A model generated the notes under the pieces. That model did no database searches and was not told where the DNA came from. It was given only the letters and a program-made list of their open reading frames with translations. Position numbers and translations under genes: made by a program. This document shows, piece after piece, positions 25,835 to 34,238 of a stretch of 64,000 nt of DNA (position 1 is the first letter of the stretch; every line of letters starts with the position of its first letter). Location: assembly GCA_038206395.1 (NCBI GenBank), contig JBBRAX010000005.1, forward strand, positions 172,374 to 236,373, read 5' to 3'. This stretch comes from JAGSPQ01 sp038206395. Lineage in GTDB: Bacteria > Myxococcota > Myxococcia > Myxococcales > Myxococcaceae.

Positions 25835-26191
25835 TCAGCCGTTGCCGTTCTTGATCTTGCCAGCGGCCTGCGAGAGCCGCTTGCGAAGCTGGGCGACGAC
25901 GACCATCAGGTACTCGAGCCGGTTCAGCACGCGGAAGTCTTCGGCGAGCTCGATCAACCGAATCGGCGTCGGCCGTTCGCTGCGCAGCGTGTCGAGAATG
26001 TCGGTGAAGTGCGCCTCGACCTCGCCAATCGCGTCGAGGCCCTCACGCAAATCGTCCTCGAGGAAGTCGAGCAACACTTCGCTGTCTTCGCGGCGGGGAA
26101 GGAACCGCTCGAGCCGGTCGACCGATTCTTTGATCGCATCCACCGAGCGCGACAGCGGTGGAAGTTCAGCCAGTGCTTGAGCGGTTGCCAT
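25835..26191 (-). CDS. Helical hypothetical protein
   Basis: This is a 118-residue protein without recognised domain. It is almost wholly predicted helical with heptad-like leucines and charged pairs (SVDAIKESVDRLERFL, VLLDFLEDDLREGL, LNRLEYLMVVVAQLRKRL), so it may form a coiled coil. It starts at ATG 26191. A strong inverted repeat lies 20 nt upstream (26211-26248). It is on the same strand as the DUF507 gene 80 bp further up. Confidence 0.6.
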   Translation of the reverse strand: MATAQALAELPPLSRSVDAIKESVDRLERFLPRREDSEVLLDFLEDDLREGLDAIGEVEAHFTDILDTLRSERPTPIRLIELAEDFRVLNRLEYLMVVVAQLRKRLSQAAGKIKNGNG

Positions 26192-26210
26192 GCAGCAGAC
26201 GCTACAGGCG

Positions 26211-26248
26211 TGATCCGTTCGGTCAAATTTCGAGACCTGAACGGATCA
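26211..26248. repeat. Perfect-arm inverted repeat in the 5' region of a hypothetical gene
   Basis: The arms TGATCCGTTC (26211-26220) and GAACGGATCA (26239-26248) are exact complements, extended inward by GGTC/GACC with one unpaired T. This gives a 14-bp stem around an AT-rich loop. No U-run follows on either strand, so it is a poor intrinsic terminator. It lies between the DUF507 stop (26271) and the hypothetical start (26191); a protein operator or mRNA processing site is possible. Confidence 0.6.
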
Positions 26249-26270
26249 GAATTTGCGGAAGAACGGCGGC

Positions 26271-26789
26271 TTAGATCAGGCCGCGGGCGCGGCGGATCTG
26301 CTCGATGGTCTTGTTGTATTCGACCTCGAACGCCGACGTCCCTTCCTGCAAGTGCTTCAGCCGGCCGCGCGCTTCGCGATCGATCTCGTCGTCCACGTCG
26401 AGGTGCTTCTTCATCGCCTGGAAAATCTTGGTGCGCATCACCGTGTCGGCCGAGAAGACCTCTTCCACGTTCCGCGAAATGAGCAGGAACTCGAGCATCT
26501 GGTTGATGCAGTACTCGATGCCTTCGTCGCCCATCTTGAAGCCGCGCACATCGGCCATCTCGCGCTTCACCTGGTTGAACTTCGAGGCGTCGTAGCCGCG
26601 GCGTTCGAGGGCTTCGCGCGTCGCCTGGTTCACCCGTTCTTCGGCGGCCAGGTACTCGCGCATGATCGCCGAGAGATCCATTTCCGCGTCGGCGATCCGC
26701 ATCGTCTCGACTTCCACGTCACCGTCCTGCATGAGGCGCTGCACGACCTCGCGGGCGATGATGGGAATCACTTTGGGGTACAGCCGCAT
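26271..26789 (-). CDS. DUF507-family protein
   Basis: This 172-residue protein matches the DUF507 family in length and in its repeated half-domains: RLYPKVIPIIAREVVQRLM with VETMRIADAEMDLSAIMREYL, and the second half MLEFLLISRNVEEVFSADTVMRTKIFQAMKK. The family is widespread in deltaproteobacteria-like groups but has no known function. It starts at ATG 26789, with a divergent promoter region shared with the DsbA-like gene (26790-26967). Confidence 0.85.
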   Translation of the reverse strand: MRLYPKVIPIIAREVVQRLMQDGDVEVETMRIADAEMDLSAIMREYLAAEERVNQATREALERRGYDASKFNQVKREMADVRGFKMGDEGIEYCINQMLEFLLISRNVEEVFSADTVMRTKIFQAMKKHLDVDDEIDREARGRLKHLQEGTSAFEVEYNKTIEQIRRARGLI

Positions 26790-26967
26790 GGGCGATCCTT
26801 CCGCGTGAGTGACTTAGACACCCGATCGTTTACGCAACCGGGTGGGTCGGGGCAACGAAAAACCCTCGATTGGGCCAGCGTTTTCGCAGCGTTGAACGGT
26901 CGATTGGCGATTTTTAGGCTTGCTTGTCTGCGATCAAACCTCCCGTGCGTTACAGCTGCCGCTGCCC

Positions 26968-27579
26968 ATGACGACCAACATTCGCGTCTTCTCTGACTAC
27001 GTCTGCCCCTGGTGCTACGTCGGTTTGAAGGAAGCCGAGAAGCTGCACGATCAGTTCGAGGTCGAGCTCGATTGGCAGCCTTTCGAGCTTCGCCCCGGAG
27101 CGCCCGAAGCCGGCTGGGCGATTCCCGAGGACATCCGCGCCAAGATGTCGGACCCCAACAACCCGCTGAAGCTCCGCGCCAAAAAGCTCGGCATCACCCT
27201 TCACGAGCGCGAGTGGATTCCGTCGTCGCGCCGCGCCCACGAGTGCACCGAGTTCGCCCGCAAGCACGGCCAGCTCGAGGCCTTTCACGAGCGCGTCCTC
27301 ACGTCCTACTGGATCGACGCCAAAGACATCCACGACTGGGCCGTGCTCGAAGACTGCGCGAAGCAGGCGAGCCTTGATCCAGCCGCCATGAAAGCGTCCG
27401 TCGAGGCCGGCGACTTCAAGCGCGAGGTTGACTCCCGCGTCGAGGCCGCGCACGAGCAGGGCATTCACGCAGTGCCCACGTTCATCATCGGCGACAAGTA
27501 CGCCGTGCAGGGTGCGCAGGAGTACGGCGTGTTCAAGCAGGCGATGGAAAAGCTCGGCGTCGCTCCGCGCACGCACTGA
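26968..27579 (+). CDS. DsbA/FrnE-type oxidoreductase
   Basis: This is a 203-residue cytoplasmic thioredoxin-fold protein of the DsbA/2-hydroxychromene isomerase group. The redox motif CPWC (Cys13, Cys16) is in VFSDYVCPWCYVG, and the cis-Pro loop is GIHAVPTFIIGDKYAVQG. The W-Q-P-F-E-L-R-P segment is typical of FrnE. No signal peptide is present. ATG 26968 directly precedes TTNIRVFSDYV, the usual first strand. A role in thiol redox balance is inferred. Confidence 0.88.
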   Translation: MTTNIRVFSDYVCPWCYVGLKEAEKLHDQFEVELDWQPFELRPGAPEAGWAIPEDIRAKMSDPNNPLKLRAKKLGITLHEREWIPSSRRAHECTEFARKHGQLEAFHERVLTSYWIDAKDIHDWAVLEDCAKQASLDPAAMKASVEAGDFKREVDSRVEAAHEQGIHAVPTFIIGDKYAVQGAQEYGVFKQAMEKLGVAPRTH

Positions 27580-27677
27580 TAACGGTCAGTCGCACCGCTA
27601 CTTGCTGCCGAACGACCGCACGAAGGCCTGCGGTTATCTTCCTCTCGCAGCTCACCCGCGGAAAAAGAGGAGGCCCC

Positions 27678-27989
27678 ATGTTGGTTCCGAGAACCCGAGA
27701 GCAGGCCCTGGGCGCAGTGCAGAAGGAAGTCCTCGCCGAGAAGGCGAGCGCGATGGGCCGCGTGGGCGAAAGGCTCGAAAAGTTCCTCGACGAGCTCCAG
27801 CTGCTCGAGCTCGCGCTCGTCGGCACCCGGGGCGAGCAGCGCACCCCGCTGATCTCCGCCCACGCCGAGGCCCGCAAGCAGGCCGAACAGTTCCTCTGGT
27901 ACCTCGTCGTTCAGCGCGAGGCGCTGGGCCTCCGCTCGCACACCGACCTCGAGCAGGTGTACCCGATTCCCCCTGCGATCAAGGTGTGA
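27678..27989 (+). CDS. DUF6665-like small protein
   Basis: This is a 103-residue protein with a strong ribosome-binding site (AGAGGAGG, then ATG 27678). The pattern EVLAEKASAMGRVGERLEKFLDEL followed by AEQFLWYLVVQREALGLRS and YPIPP resembles the DUF6665 family. That recognition is from memory of the pattern and should be treated as moderate. It is mostly helical, with no signal peptide. Function unknown. Confidence 0.65.
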   Translation: MLVPRTREQALGAVQKEVLAEKASAMGRVGERLEKFLDELQLLELALVGTRGEQRTPLISAHAEARKQAEQFLWYLVVQREALGLRSHTDLEQVYPIPPAIKV

Positions 27990-28047
27990 CGCCGTCCGGC
28001 TTAACCGTTGTCCGCCCCCGGGGTTCAGTGGTGAAAGCGGCCCCTGT

Positions 28048-28438
28048 ATGCGCGTTCTTGCCTCTGTCCTCTGGGTGGGCTGCCTGCCGGCCTTTGCCGG
28101 GTCGCTGACTTTCGAGCAGGCCGTCGACCGCACCCTCGAGCGCAACGAACGGGCGATGATTTCGCACCAGGTCGTCACCGTTGGCGGCAACTACACCCGC
28201 CTCGACGTCGCCGCCGCCCAGGCCCGCGCCGCCCAGGCCGACCTGCGCTTGCAAGAACCCAACACCCGCCTCTTCCCCACCCCGGGACTCCGGCGGCCTC
28301 GTCATCTCCACCGCGCTCAGCCTGCTGGTGGTGACCGCCTTCTACTTGCTGGCCGACCGCCTGAAAGCCAGGCTCACGGCGCGGCGCGCTGCTGCTTCAC
28401 CACCACCTTCACCTGCCCCGACTGCTCCGACAGCGTGA
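28048..28438 (+). pseudogene. Remnant of a TolC/RND efflux operon (OMF start joined to RND end)
   Basis: From ATG 28048 the sequence encodes a signal peptide and the first helix of a TolC-like outer-membrane factor (SLTFEQAVDRTLERNERAMI, then VGGNYTRLDVAAAQARAAQADL). Near nt 28265-28285 the frame changes and the text becomes SGGLVISTALSLLVVTAFYLL-ADRLKARL, which is the last membrane helix and tail of an AcrB-type RND pump. Everything between (most of the outer-membrane factor, and the membrane-fusion and pump genes if in the usual order) is missing. The remnant's 3' end overlaps the convergent gene at 28374. It should not make a functional protein. Confidence 0.72.
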
Positions 28439-29057
28439 CCTCGATGCGCTCGTTCGCCTTCACCCACGCGCCTTCCTGTTGCTGGTACCCGCGGCCCGAA
28501 AACGCCTTGTCATAAAAAGCCTGCGCCTCGGCCAGCGGCACCCCCGTCACCAGGTACGACAGCATCAGGTAGCCCTCGAACTGCACCGGAATCGCGCCCT
28601 TCGCCTGCGGCAGCACCGGCAGCGCCTCGCCGCCCGAGGTCTTCCTTTCCAGTGGCCGCGTCTCGCCCAGGATGACCGTGGTGAAGCCCTTCGCGTTCGG
28701 CTGCAGCACCACCGAGTAGGTGATGATCGCCTGCGGGTCGACTCCGGTGAGGATGCGATCGATCGCCTGCCGCGGCGCAATGTAGAGGTCCTGCTTCAGG
28801 AAGCTCGCCAGGAAGTGCTTGCCGATGTCTTCGGCGTTTCCCTGCACGAGCAGCTGCCGCAGCCGCACCGGAATGCCGTTGACCCAGGTCACGCCGTCGA
28901 TCGGAATTTCATGAACGGTCTTCGGCGGCAGCTCCCACACAAACGGAAGCGCCGGCAGCGCGAGCACCAGCGGCTTGCCCGCATCGGGAATCCTGACGCG
29001 GCTGAAGTCGGGGTCGGCGGCCAACAGCAGCGCCGCCAGCGCCCAGCAGGAAGTCAC
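28374..29057 (-). CDS. Exported hypothetical protein of the TadE locus
   Basis: This is a 227-residue protein starting at GTG 29057, which overlaps the stop of the TadE-like gene (GTGA). The N-terminus TSCWALAALLLAADPDFSRV is a short signal peptide. No family is recognised; the body has a mixed alpha/beta look (IPIDGVTWVNGIPVRLRQLL, QPNAKGFTTVILGETRPL) and ends in a basic tail. Position and coupling make it the fourth gene of the TadG-TadE-TadE operon, so a role in pilus or secretion assembly is inferred only from context. Confidence 0.7.
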   Translation of the reverse strand: MTSCWALAALLLAADPDFSRVRIPDAGKPLVLALPALPFVWELPPKTVHEIPIDGVTWVNGIPVRLRQLLVQGNAEDIGKHFLASFLKQDLYIAPRQAIDRILTGVDPQAIITYSVVLQPNAKGFTTVILGETRPLERKTSGGEALPVLPQAKGAIPVQFEGYLMLSYLVTGVPLAEAQAFYDKAFSGRGYQQQEGAWVKANERIEVTLSEQSGQVKVVVKQQRAAP

Positions 29058-29932
29058 AGGCCGAGGAACTTGCTCGAGCGCGCGCCGTACGACGCTTCCC
29101 ACGCGCCAAACGACGGCGTTGTGTGCCACTCGGGTTCGCCTTCGGACACCGGCACGCTCTGAATGAAGCTGCTCTCTTCCCCTTTGAAGCTCATCTGGAA
29201 GTGCGTCATCCGTTCGATCTGGGCCGGGTGCTGCAAAACCACCTCGTCGACGAAGTCAACGAACGCAGTGCTCCGCGTGCCATCGCCCGTGCGGTTCGCC
29301 TCGTAGACGGTGCGCGCCGCCTGGAAGAAGCCTCCGTTCGCGCAGCCAGCCATCGTCAGGTTGCACTCGTTCTCTTCTCCCCCCACGTTCGTCAGGCCCC
29401 AGTCGCCGATGGCCATCACGAAGGGCTGACACTTCTCGTTCTGGCAGAAGCTGAAGTGCTTGAGCATGTTGTCCATCGGCTCTTTGAACATCGCGCCGCC
29501 GCCCGTATCGACGAAGAAGCGGGTGATGCCCTGCGGGTCGACGGTCAGCCGCGACGTGCACGAGATGCCGCCGTTGTCGGTGTAGACGCCCGAGGTCGGG
29601 CCGATGCTCAAGCCCAGGCCTGAACCTGCCGTGCACTGCACCTGCGCCGCGCTGCCCTGGCTGAACACCAGCGTGCGAGGCTTGCTGCGCGCATTCGCCT
29701 TCGCCGTCGCCTGGGCCGCCGCGCCGGGGGTGCGGTTGAAGCTCCCGGTGTACGAGTTCTGCTGGTAGGCCGTCGCGTCCCACAGCGGCTCGGTGGCAGC
29801 CTCGGTCGCCTTCAGCCGGAACATCGCCGCCTCGGAAAGAAAGAGGCCGCCGGTGATGATCGGAATCATCACCAGAATGCCCAGGGCCAATTCAGTCGCT
29901 GCCTGACCACGTAGCTGTCTTGTCGTGCGCAT
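29054..29932 (-). CDS. TadE-like pseudopilin-family protein
   Basis: This 292-residue protein has the TadE-type N-terminus: a short basic leader, GQAATELALGILVM, then a hydrophobic helix (IPIITGGLFLSEAAMF) as in the TadE/TadG-like family that is anchored next to Flp pili. The rest is an extracytoplasmic domain with several Cys residues (CSARLTVD-like ISCTSRLTV, NEKCQPFVM, ENECNLTMAGC). ATG 29932 is preferred because it follows the upstream stop by 2 nt and gives the usual short leader; an upstream codon at 29950 lies inside the previous gene. Confidence 0.8.
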   Translation of the reverse strand: MRTTRQLRGQAATELALGILVMIPIITGGLFLSEAAMFRLKATEAATEPLWDATAYQQNSYTGSFNRTPGAAAQATAKANARSKPRTLVFSQGSAAQVQCTAGSGLGLSIGPTSGVYTDNGGISCTSRLTVDPQGITRFFVDTGGGAMFKEPMDNMLKHFSFCQNEKCQPFVMAIGDWGLTNVGGEENECNLTMAGCANGGFFQAARTVYEANRTGDGTRSTAFVDFVDEVVLQHPAQIERMTHFQMSFKGEESSFIQSVPVSEGEPEWHTTPSFGAWEASYGARSSKFLGL

Positions 29933-29934
29933 GC

Positions 29935-30642
29935 TCAGGTTCCTCCGCAAGTGGACGAAGCGTCTTCCACTGGTGACATCATTCGCATCGAGTAGTCGGC
30001 GACGACGGGCAGCACGTACTCGCCGCTGGCAGCGCGATCGACGGCGACCGCCGCGTAGCCGTTGAGGTTCGAGGGCGTCCAGTTGCCCTTCTTCGTCGTC
30101 ATCAGCGGGTTGATCGCCGAGTAGCCGAGCACCATCTTCGAGAAGACCCAGTTCGCGAACGGGATCCGCATCGGGTACCAGAAGACCATTCGCACCGAGA
30201 GCCGCTGCGGAGGCCCTGGCTGATCGAACTCCTGCTCACCGGGTCCCACCGCCTTCGAGAAGCTGCGCTGCATCAGCAGGATGCTGCGCGACAGCGACCG
30301 CCGCACCCGCGCGCCCGCCATGTAGTCGTCGTCGTAGCGGTAGCCGTTGATGATGCTGTGCCGCCGGAACTCCTGGGCGAGCTCGGCGCCCGGCGCCCCG
30401 CCCTTGAGGTAGGTGCGGAAGGAAGGCAGCAACACCACCACCGCCGCGTCCATCATCGGCTTGCAGCGGGCGTGGTTCGTGCTGCCCACCCGCACCGCGC
30501 GGAACAACGCGTACTCGGCCAGCACCCGGGCCTGCAGCAGCAGGAACAGTTGCAGCGTCCCCAACAGGAGGAAGATCGTCAGCGGCAGCGTGAGCGCGCT
30601 CTCGACCATCGCCTGACCGCTCTGGGAATCGCGTCGCTTCAT
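29935..30642 (-). CDS. TadE-family pilus-assembly protein
   Basis: This 235-residue protein begins MKRRDSQSGQAMVESALTLP, the classic TadE leader with the conserved Glu, followed by a hydrophobic helix (TIFLLLGTLQLFLLLQA) and AEYALFRAVRVG. The periplasmic domain has no further recognised motif. It stands between the TadG-like gene and a second TadE-like gene with only 2-14 nt spacing, so the three are transcribed together. Confidence 0.87.
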   Translation of the reverse strand: MKRRDSQSGQAMVESALTLPLTIFLLLGTLQLFLLLQARVLAEYALFRAVRVGSTNHARCKPMMDAAVVVLLPSFRTYLKGGAPGAELAQEFRRHSIINGYRYDDDYMAGARVRRSLSRSILLMQRSFSKAVGPGEQEFDQPGPPQRLSVRMVFWYPMRIPFANWVFSKMVLGYSAINPLMTTKKGNWTPSNLNGYAAVAVDRAASGEYVLPVVADYSMRMMSPVEDASSTCGGT

Positions 30643-30656
30643 CAGCCCCTTGGGAC

Positions 30657-32363
30657 TTACGGAATCCCTGCGTAGCCAACGGCCAGCAGGTCACTCAAGA
30701 CGGCGTTGTTGCCCGCCGACACCGAGGCGCCGATGTCGCCGCGCCACGTTGAATCGACGTTCGCCCGCACCAAAGTCGCACGCCAATAGGGGTTGAAGAG
30801 GTTGGGCGGCTCTTTCCAGTGGCCGGGCCGGTGGTAGTAGGCCATCGCGGCGGCCAGGCTCTGCATCTGGGGCTGCACGCCCGAGACCGCGTGCTCCGCC
30901 TTGAAGTTCGTCGTCTCGCCCGCGCCCGACTGGCGAAACTTGAAGTTGAAGAACAGGTTCCACGGGTCCGACTGGGTCGACAGATCTTTCGACGCGGCAG
31001 CGAACAGCTTCGGCTGCCCGAAGACATCGCCCGGGTCGGCCAGGGGGCCTGCGTTGGTGTCGATGAAGTTGGGCCAGATGCACGACGAAGCCGCGCACGG
31101 GTCGAAGAGGCCGCCGGCCGGCACGCTGTGGGGAAGCATCGTGTGGCGCTCGTCAGGCGGATCATCGTCCGGCTTGAAGTCTTCCGGGCACCAGTTGTGC
31201 GAGTCGGTGGTGTTCTGCTTGTCCGTCGAGCCGACCCAACCTTCGAACCTGAGGTTGCCGCTGGCCACACCCGGGTTGCCGAGCACCGCGCGCGGCCCTG
31301 CGTAGTTCACCGTCACCGAGCTCTCTTCGTCGCCCCACGCCGCGTAGCCGGTGGCCGGTCGCGCGCCGTGCGTCTGCGTCGTTGCGAAGTAGCCGTTGCC
31401 CTTCATCGCGTTGACGGTGACCTCGTTCTGCCCCCCCGAGGGGATCAGCAGCGTGCGGATGGCCGCCTGAATGGCGCGCGCTCCGTCGGCCCGACGGGTG
31501 ATGAAGGTGTGGGCACGGCTGCCCATTGCAGCGTCGATGCTGTTGTCGGTGATGCCCGAGCCGTAGCCAGTCGAAAACTCGCGGTTGGCGACGCCCAGGG
31601 CGCCACCGTTCGAGGTCGCGCCGGTGGAGGCGAGGCTTGCGGTGGTGAAGGGAGCGAGCTTCGCCTGCGCCGCCCCCAGCGCCGCCGCCTGCAGCCCATG
31701 GTACGCCGACGCTTCCGACTGAACGCTGCGCGCCTGCATGCCGGCCGCGTCATCCAGCCCCTGCCAGATTCCCTTCACCCGCTGAAACTCTTTGTAGATC
31801 AGCGGCAGCCGCGCGGTGTCGAGGGTGTCCTGGCCAGCGTTGCTGTAGGCGCCGTAGCCCGTGATCTCGAGCTTCACCCGGCACGACTCGCCGTAGCAGA
31901 AGTTGCGATCGATCGCGTCCATGCCGTGCGCGGCGCGCGGGCAGTCGGGAGACATCACCCGCGACCGGGTGCCCTCGCAGTACTTGATGGGAAACGAGAC
32001 GTTGTTGTCCGTCATCGCGCCGCCGCAATACTCGGCGTCGAACTCGTCCCAATAGCTGTACCAGGTGGCGTTCAGCGCCGCGCGGTAGCTGCCCGCGAAG
32101 CTGACCGCGCTGTCGACGCCGGTGAGCGCGACCATCGTCGCGACCTGCGCACGGTTGAGCAGCGCCACCGAGTTGTAGGCGCGCGCCGTCGCAACTGCCT
32201 GGCTGTAGGCGCCTGCGTCGCTGGCGACCTGCATCTCCATCTTCTGGTGGGTGAGGTGGCTCAGACTCAAGGTGGCCATCACCAGCAGCACCAGAACGAG
32301 CAGGAACATCGAAAACATCACGAGGGCCTGACCACGCACCTGTGCGCATCGGTTGCGGAGCAT
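30657..32363 (-). CDS. TadG-like protein (Flp-pilus-associated)
   Basis: This 568-residue protein starts at ATG 32363 with MLRNRCAQVRGQALVMFSMF and a hydrophobic helix. A helical segment LTHQKMEMQVASDAGAYSQA follows, the pattern of the TadG N-terminal (putative Flp-pilus-assembly) domain. The large exported region contains many Trp/Tyr and several Cys (EYCGGAMTD, CPRAAHGMD, NFCYGESC, DPCAASSCIW). It is the first gene of the locus. No TadA/TadB/TadC or secretin gene is in the window. Confidence 0.82.
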   Translation of the reverse strand: MLRNRCAQVRGQALVMFSMFLLVLVLLVMATLSLSHLTHQKMEMQVASDAGAYSQAVATARAYNSVALLNRAQVATMVALTGVDSAVSFAGSYRAALNATWYSYWDEFDAEYCGGAMTDNNVSFPIKYCEGTRSRVMSPDCPRAAHGMDAIDRNFCYGESCRVKLEITGYGAYSNAGQDTLDTARLPLIYKEFQRVKGIWQGLDDAAGMQARSVQSEASAYHGLQAAALGAAQAKLAPFTTASLASTGATSNGGALGVANREFSTGYGSGITDNSIDAAMGSRAHTFITRRADGARAIQAAIRTLLIPSGGQNEVTVNAMKGNGYFATTQTHGARPATGYAAWGDEESSVTVNYAGPRAVLGNPGVASGNLRFEGWVGSTDKQNTTDSHNWCPEDFKPDDDPPDERHTMLPHSVPAGGLFDPCAASSCIWPNFIDTNAGPLADPGDVFGQPKLFAAASKDLSTQSDPWNLFFNFKFRQSGAGETTNFKAEHAVSGVQPQMQSLAAAMAYYHRPGHWKEPPNLFNPYWRATLVRANVDSTWRGDIGASVSAGNNAVLSDLLAVGYAGIP

Positions 32364-32497
32364 GGCCCGAATAATCGAGGCGGAAGTGCGAGGGTGCAAT
32401 GCGAGCTTCGGACGCGTGTCACGCTGGCGCCTCGCACACCCGGGTGTACAGGCGCACATCGTCCGCAATCACCGACAGCGGTCTGCGTAGAGAGCGC

Positions 32498-33187
32498 ATG
32501 CTCAAGCTCCTTCCGCTGGCCCTCGCCGCCTGCGTCACCGTTTCCCCCTCTGGAAGAATCGGCTCCACGACCCCAGCCGTCGCCGACTTCCATGCCGTCG
32601 ACGTTTCGTCGGGCATCGTGGCCACCGTCGCGATCGGCCCGACCGCGGTTCGCATCGAAGCCGATGAAGCCGTGCTGCCGTACGTCCACACCCGCGTGGT
32701 CAACGGCGAGCTGAAGGTGTGGGTCGAGCGCAGCGGCGTTCACTTCCGGTCGATGGGCCCCATCGTCGCCACCCTCGTCACCCCGCAGCTCGACGGCATC
32801 GAAGCGTCTGGCGCGTCGGAAGTCACCGCGGCGATGACGCCGTCGAAGTCATGCGCGCTGGAAACCTCAGGTGCCAGCAAGGTGAAGGTCACGGGCCTCG
32901 CTTGCGAAGCGCTGGCAGTCGAGTCATCCGGAGCCAGCCACATCAACGCCGTCGGCACCGCTGAGAAGATCGAGATCACGGCGTCGGGCGCTTCGACCGT
33001 CGGCGTGCGCCAGGTGACGGCGACCACCGTGAGCGTCGAAGGCTCGGGCGGCGCTGAGGTTCGTGCCTTTGCGTCGACGACGCTGAACGCCGAGCTCTCG
33101 GGCGGCACCTCGCTCTACGTCTCGGGCAAGCCCGGCCAGCGCAGCGTCGAGGCCTCGGGTGGCGCCTCGATTGTCGACGCCGAGTAA
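32498..33187 (+). CDS. GIN-domain (DUF2807) auto-transporter-adhesin-like lipoprotein
   Basis: This 229-residue protein has a signal with lipobox LALAAC, then a DUF2807/head-GIN beta-helix. Its rungs are easily seen as Gly-Ala-Ser repeats: GIEASGASEVT, LETSGASKVKV, VESSGASHINAVG, ITASGASTVGV, VEGSGGAEV, AELSGGTSL, VEASGGASIVDAE. Such proteins are surface- or periplasm-exposed structural modules of unknown function. The start ATG 32498 gives the compact signal peptide. Confidence 0.88.
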   Translation: MLKLLPLALAACVTVSPSGRIGSTTPAVADFHAVDVSSGIVATVAIGPTAVRIEADEAVLPYVHTRVVNGELKVWVERSGVHFRSMGPIVATLVTPQLDGIEASGASEVTAAMTPSKSCALETSGASKVKVTGLACEALAVESSGASHINAVGTAEKIEITASGASTVGVRQVTATTVSVEGSGGAEVRAFASTTLNAELSGGTSLYVSGKPGQRSVEASGGASIVDAE

Positions 33188-33280
33188 CCACCTCTTCCCC
33201 TGGCGCAAGCCACTGGCCGGCGCTTGACAGCACGCGATCGCGACACAGCTTGCTCCTGCCAAACAGCAGGCATCACACAC

Positions 33281-33682
33281 ATGCAAACCATCGCTCGTTG
33301 GAACCCGCAGTTCTTCGCTGAGCTGTTCGAAGGTCGCCCCGTGCCTCGCGCTCTCGCGCCCCCCGCTGACGTCGTCGAGACGCAAGACGCCTACGAGGTG
33401 CTGCTCGATTTGCCGGGCATGACGCCCGAGGCAATCGACGTGAAGCTCGAGAACGACACCCTCACCATCACCGCCGAGCGCACGCGGCCGAAGACCACCG
33501 ACAAGACCGCCTTCGTTCGCGGCGAGCGCGACTGGGGCAAGTTCCAGCGCGTCTTCGTGCTCGGTGACGAGGTGGACGGCAGCAGGCCCGAAGCGAAGTA
33601 TGAGCACGGCGTGCTGACGGTGCGGCTGCCGAAGCGCGAAGAGAAGAAGCCGAAGACCGTTCAGGTCAAAGTGAACGGCTGA
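33281..33682 (+). CDS. Hsp20/alpha-crystallin small heat-shock protein
   Basis: This 133-residue holdase starts at ATG 33281. The alpha-crystallin domain is complete: PPADVVETQDAYEVLLDLPG, VKLENDTLTITAERTR, and the C-terminal part KYEHGVLTVRLPKREEKKPK. An RGERDWGKFQRVF segment forms the loop strand. A TTGACA hexamer at 33224-33229 lies about 50 bp before the start, but I see no convincing -10 partner. It prevents aggregation of unfolded proteins. Confidence 0.92.
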   Translation: MQTIARWNPQFFAELFEGRPVPRALAPPADVVETQDAYEVLLDLPGMTPEAIDVKLENDTLTITAERTRPKTTDKTAFVRGERDWGKFQRVFVLGDEVDGSRPEAKYEHGVLTVRLPKREEKKPKTVQVKVNG

Positions 33683-33686
33683 CGCT

Positions 33687-34238
33687 TCACAGGTCTGACT
33701 GGAGCGCCGCCCGCTGTTCTGGCGTCAGCGGCGCCTCCAGCGTCAGCTCGGGCAGGTCGGCCCCGACGGCCACCGGCACCTTTCCTTCAACGGGGAAGCG
33801 CAGGTAGTGCACCGAGCTCAAGCGGGTGTCGCCCACCTGCCGCGCGTCGTACGTGGCGCGAACCTTCGTGCCGTCTTCGAGCTTCACGTAGAGGTGCTGC
33901 GGCAGCTTCAGCCAGGCCTTCAGCTTCTCGTTTCGCTCGGCCTCGTCTTCGATCTCGATCAGCAGGCTGGCGCCCAGGCCACCGGGCCCGCCCAGCAGCT
34001 CGTTGTAGGTCTGAAGCTCGTGAAGAATTTCTGCCTCTTTCACGATGCGCTCGGCCAGCATCATTTCCTGCACCTGGTAGCGAACCGTCTCGTGGTTCTC
34101 GAAGAGGAAAGTGAGGTTCTTGCCCAGGTGAATGCGGCGCGGGCCTTTGAGCGCCATCACCTTCGGTCGGTAGGTCTCGCGCTCGTCGCGGTAGGTCTCG
34201 AAGTCGACAAGCTCGGCGCGGGTCACAGGCTTCGTCAT
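33687..34238 (-). CDS. DUF3501-family protein
   Basis: This 183-residue protein begins MTKPVTRAELVDFETYRDER, followed by RRIHLGKNLTFLFENHETVRYQVQEMM and IEIEDEAERNEKL. These are the conserved blocks of DUF3501. In many bacteria DUF3501 follows a GlpC-like Fe-S protein and rubrerythrin, as here. ATG 34238 overlaps the stop of the Fe-S gene (ATGA). Its biochemical role is unknown; the context points to oxidative-stress defence. Confidence 0.9.
   Translation of the reverse strand: MTKPVTRAELVDFETYRDERETYRPKVMALKGPRRIHLGKNLTFLFENHETVRYQVQEMMLAERIVKEAEILHELQTYNELLGGPGGLGASLLIEIEDEAERNEKLKAWLKLPQHLYVKLEDGTKVRATYDARQVGDTRLSSVHYLRFPVEGKVPVAVGADLPELTLEAPLTPEQRAALQSDL

Noticed and set aside
33224..33255. 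Sigma-70 or heat-shock promoter for hsp20
   Set aside because: A TTGACA hexamer is present, but there is no acceptable -10 at the right distance and no CIRCE-type repeat.
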